Shown here piece by piece: positions 63,558 to 64,000 of a stretch of 64,000 bases of DNA (its first letter is position 1; each line of letters begins with the position of its first letter). Origin of the DNA: VXRJ01 sp964636705 (lineage in GTDB: Bacteria > Acidobacteriota > Vicinamibacteria > Vicinamibacterales > UBA8438); the NCBI GenBank assembly GCA_964636705.1, contig CAZWUJ010000003.1:62001-126000 (forward strand), given 5' to 3'. Both the position numbers and the translations under genes were made by a program. The notes under the pieces are model-generated. The model was not told the origin of the DNA. It saw only the letters and a list, made by a program, of their open reading frames with translations, and ran no database searches.

Positions 63558-64000
63558 TCACTTCGGGGGAAAGAACTCGTCATGAACCGCCTGCACCGCC
63601 CGCTCCGCTCCAGCCGCGTTGATCACGCAGGCGATCTTCATTTCCGACGAGCTGATGCAGTCGATGTTGATGCCCTCGCGCGCCAGCACGGCAAACATCC
63701 GCGCCGCGAGGCTCGGGGTTGACGCCAGACGCGAACCGATGATGGAGATCTTCGCGACATCGGCATCCACCTCGCACGACTGCGCCAGGCCACGCGCCAT
63801 CCAGTCGTCGATCAGGGGGCGTGTCGCGTCGACATATTCCGTATCGAGAACGAAGGTGATCCGCCCGACTCCCTCTGCGCTCGCGCTCTGAATGATCAGT
63901 CGGACATTGATCGACCGCGCCGCGAGATCCTGGAAGACCTCCGCCGCAAGGCCCGGCCGGTCGGGTACATCGACGAGAGTCACCTTGGCGATCTTCGTCT
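63558..64000 (-). CDS. lysC: Aspartate kinase, C-terminal ACT domains (partial)
   Basis: Runs off the right window edge; the frame is open to 64000. What is visible is the regulatory part: two ACT domains (AKVTLVDVPDRPGLAAEVF; ISIIGSRLASTPSLAARMF; ISSSEMKIACVI). First enzyme of the aspartate family pathway, and co-directional with asd, the next step. The kinase domain lies outside, so feedback specificity cannot be judged. Confidence 0.9.
   Translation of the reverse strand, partial: TKIAKVTLVDVPDRPGLAAEVFQDLAARSINVRLIIQSASAEGVGRITFVLDTEYVDATRPLIDDWMARGLAQSCEVDADVAKISIIGSRLASTPSLAARMFAVLAREGINIDCISSSEMKIACVINAAGAERAVQAVHDEFFPPK

Overview
The window is a dense, GC-rich bacterial chromosome segment with about 55 protein genes, two tRNAs and very little spacer. 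It carries outer-membrane genes: LPS export (fused LptC-LptA, LptB, fused LptF-LptG), a full Tol-Pal set and Lgt. Other genes are a bacilliredoxin, agmatine-type polyamine genes with a deoxyhypusine-synthase-like protein, an archaeal-type Psd next to PssA, a GH99-like secreted protein and a c-type cytochrome joined to a copper-monooxygenase-like fold. This mix and base composition suit an Acidobacteriota lineage, perhaps Vicinamibacteria. That placement is inference from gene content; no rRNA is present to settle it. I see no phage, insertion sequence or CRISPR array.

Layout. 50-3258 (minus): a CbpA-type DnaJ followed by a ClpB that lacks its N-terminal domain. 3294-7269: NSS transporter, bacilliredoxin, ferrochelatase, hydroxypyruvate-isomerase-like protein. 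7328-10598: tRNA-Pro, a secreted TPR protein, acylphosphatase, Apt, a small membrane protein and tRNA-Arg. 10620-11235: remains of a two-gene nucleotidyltransferase/partner locus. 11260-18521: GH99-like protein with dockerin-like repeats, Lgt, YfgM-like protein, AguB-AguA, DHS-like protein, TsaB. 18560-23004: MutS, a DUF465 protein, Psd, PssA. 23081-28230 (minus): a beta-propeller protein and a very large NtrY-like histidine kinase. 28313-40068 (plus): GuaA, DnaE, RecJ, LptCA, LptB, RpoN, cupin. 40081-45832 (minus): TolQ-TolR-TolA-TolB-Pal-CpoB-Ssb. 46010-54251 (plus): RecN, MiaB, a DUF151 nuclease-family protein, ParA-ParB, a 101-bp tandem array, LptFG. 54307-58432 (minus): PHP-domain protein, MetK, XerD. 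58477-62443 (plus): lipoprotein, cytochrome c/copper-monooxygenase-like protein and amidohydrolase. 62464-64000 (minus): aspartate kinase (partial) and Asd.

Points worth most attention: the 101-bp tandem array just after parAB; a dispersed two-hairpin repeat of about 80 bp placed just 3' of several genes; the fused Lpt genes; the three-gene cluster at 58477-62443, where two enzyme homologues seem to have lost standard metal ligands; the decayed gene pair next to tRNA-Arg; and several genes whose -10 box sits directly against the start codon, suggesting leaderless mRNAs. Stop/start overlaps of 4 bp (ATGA type) are very common, so many genes are probably translationally coupled.
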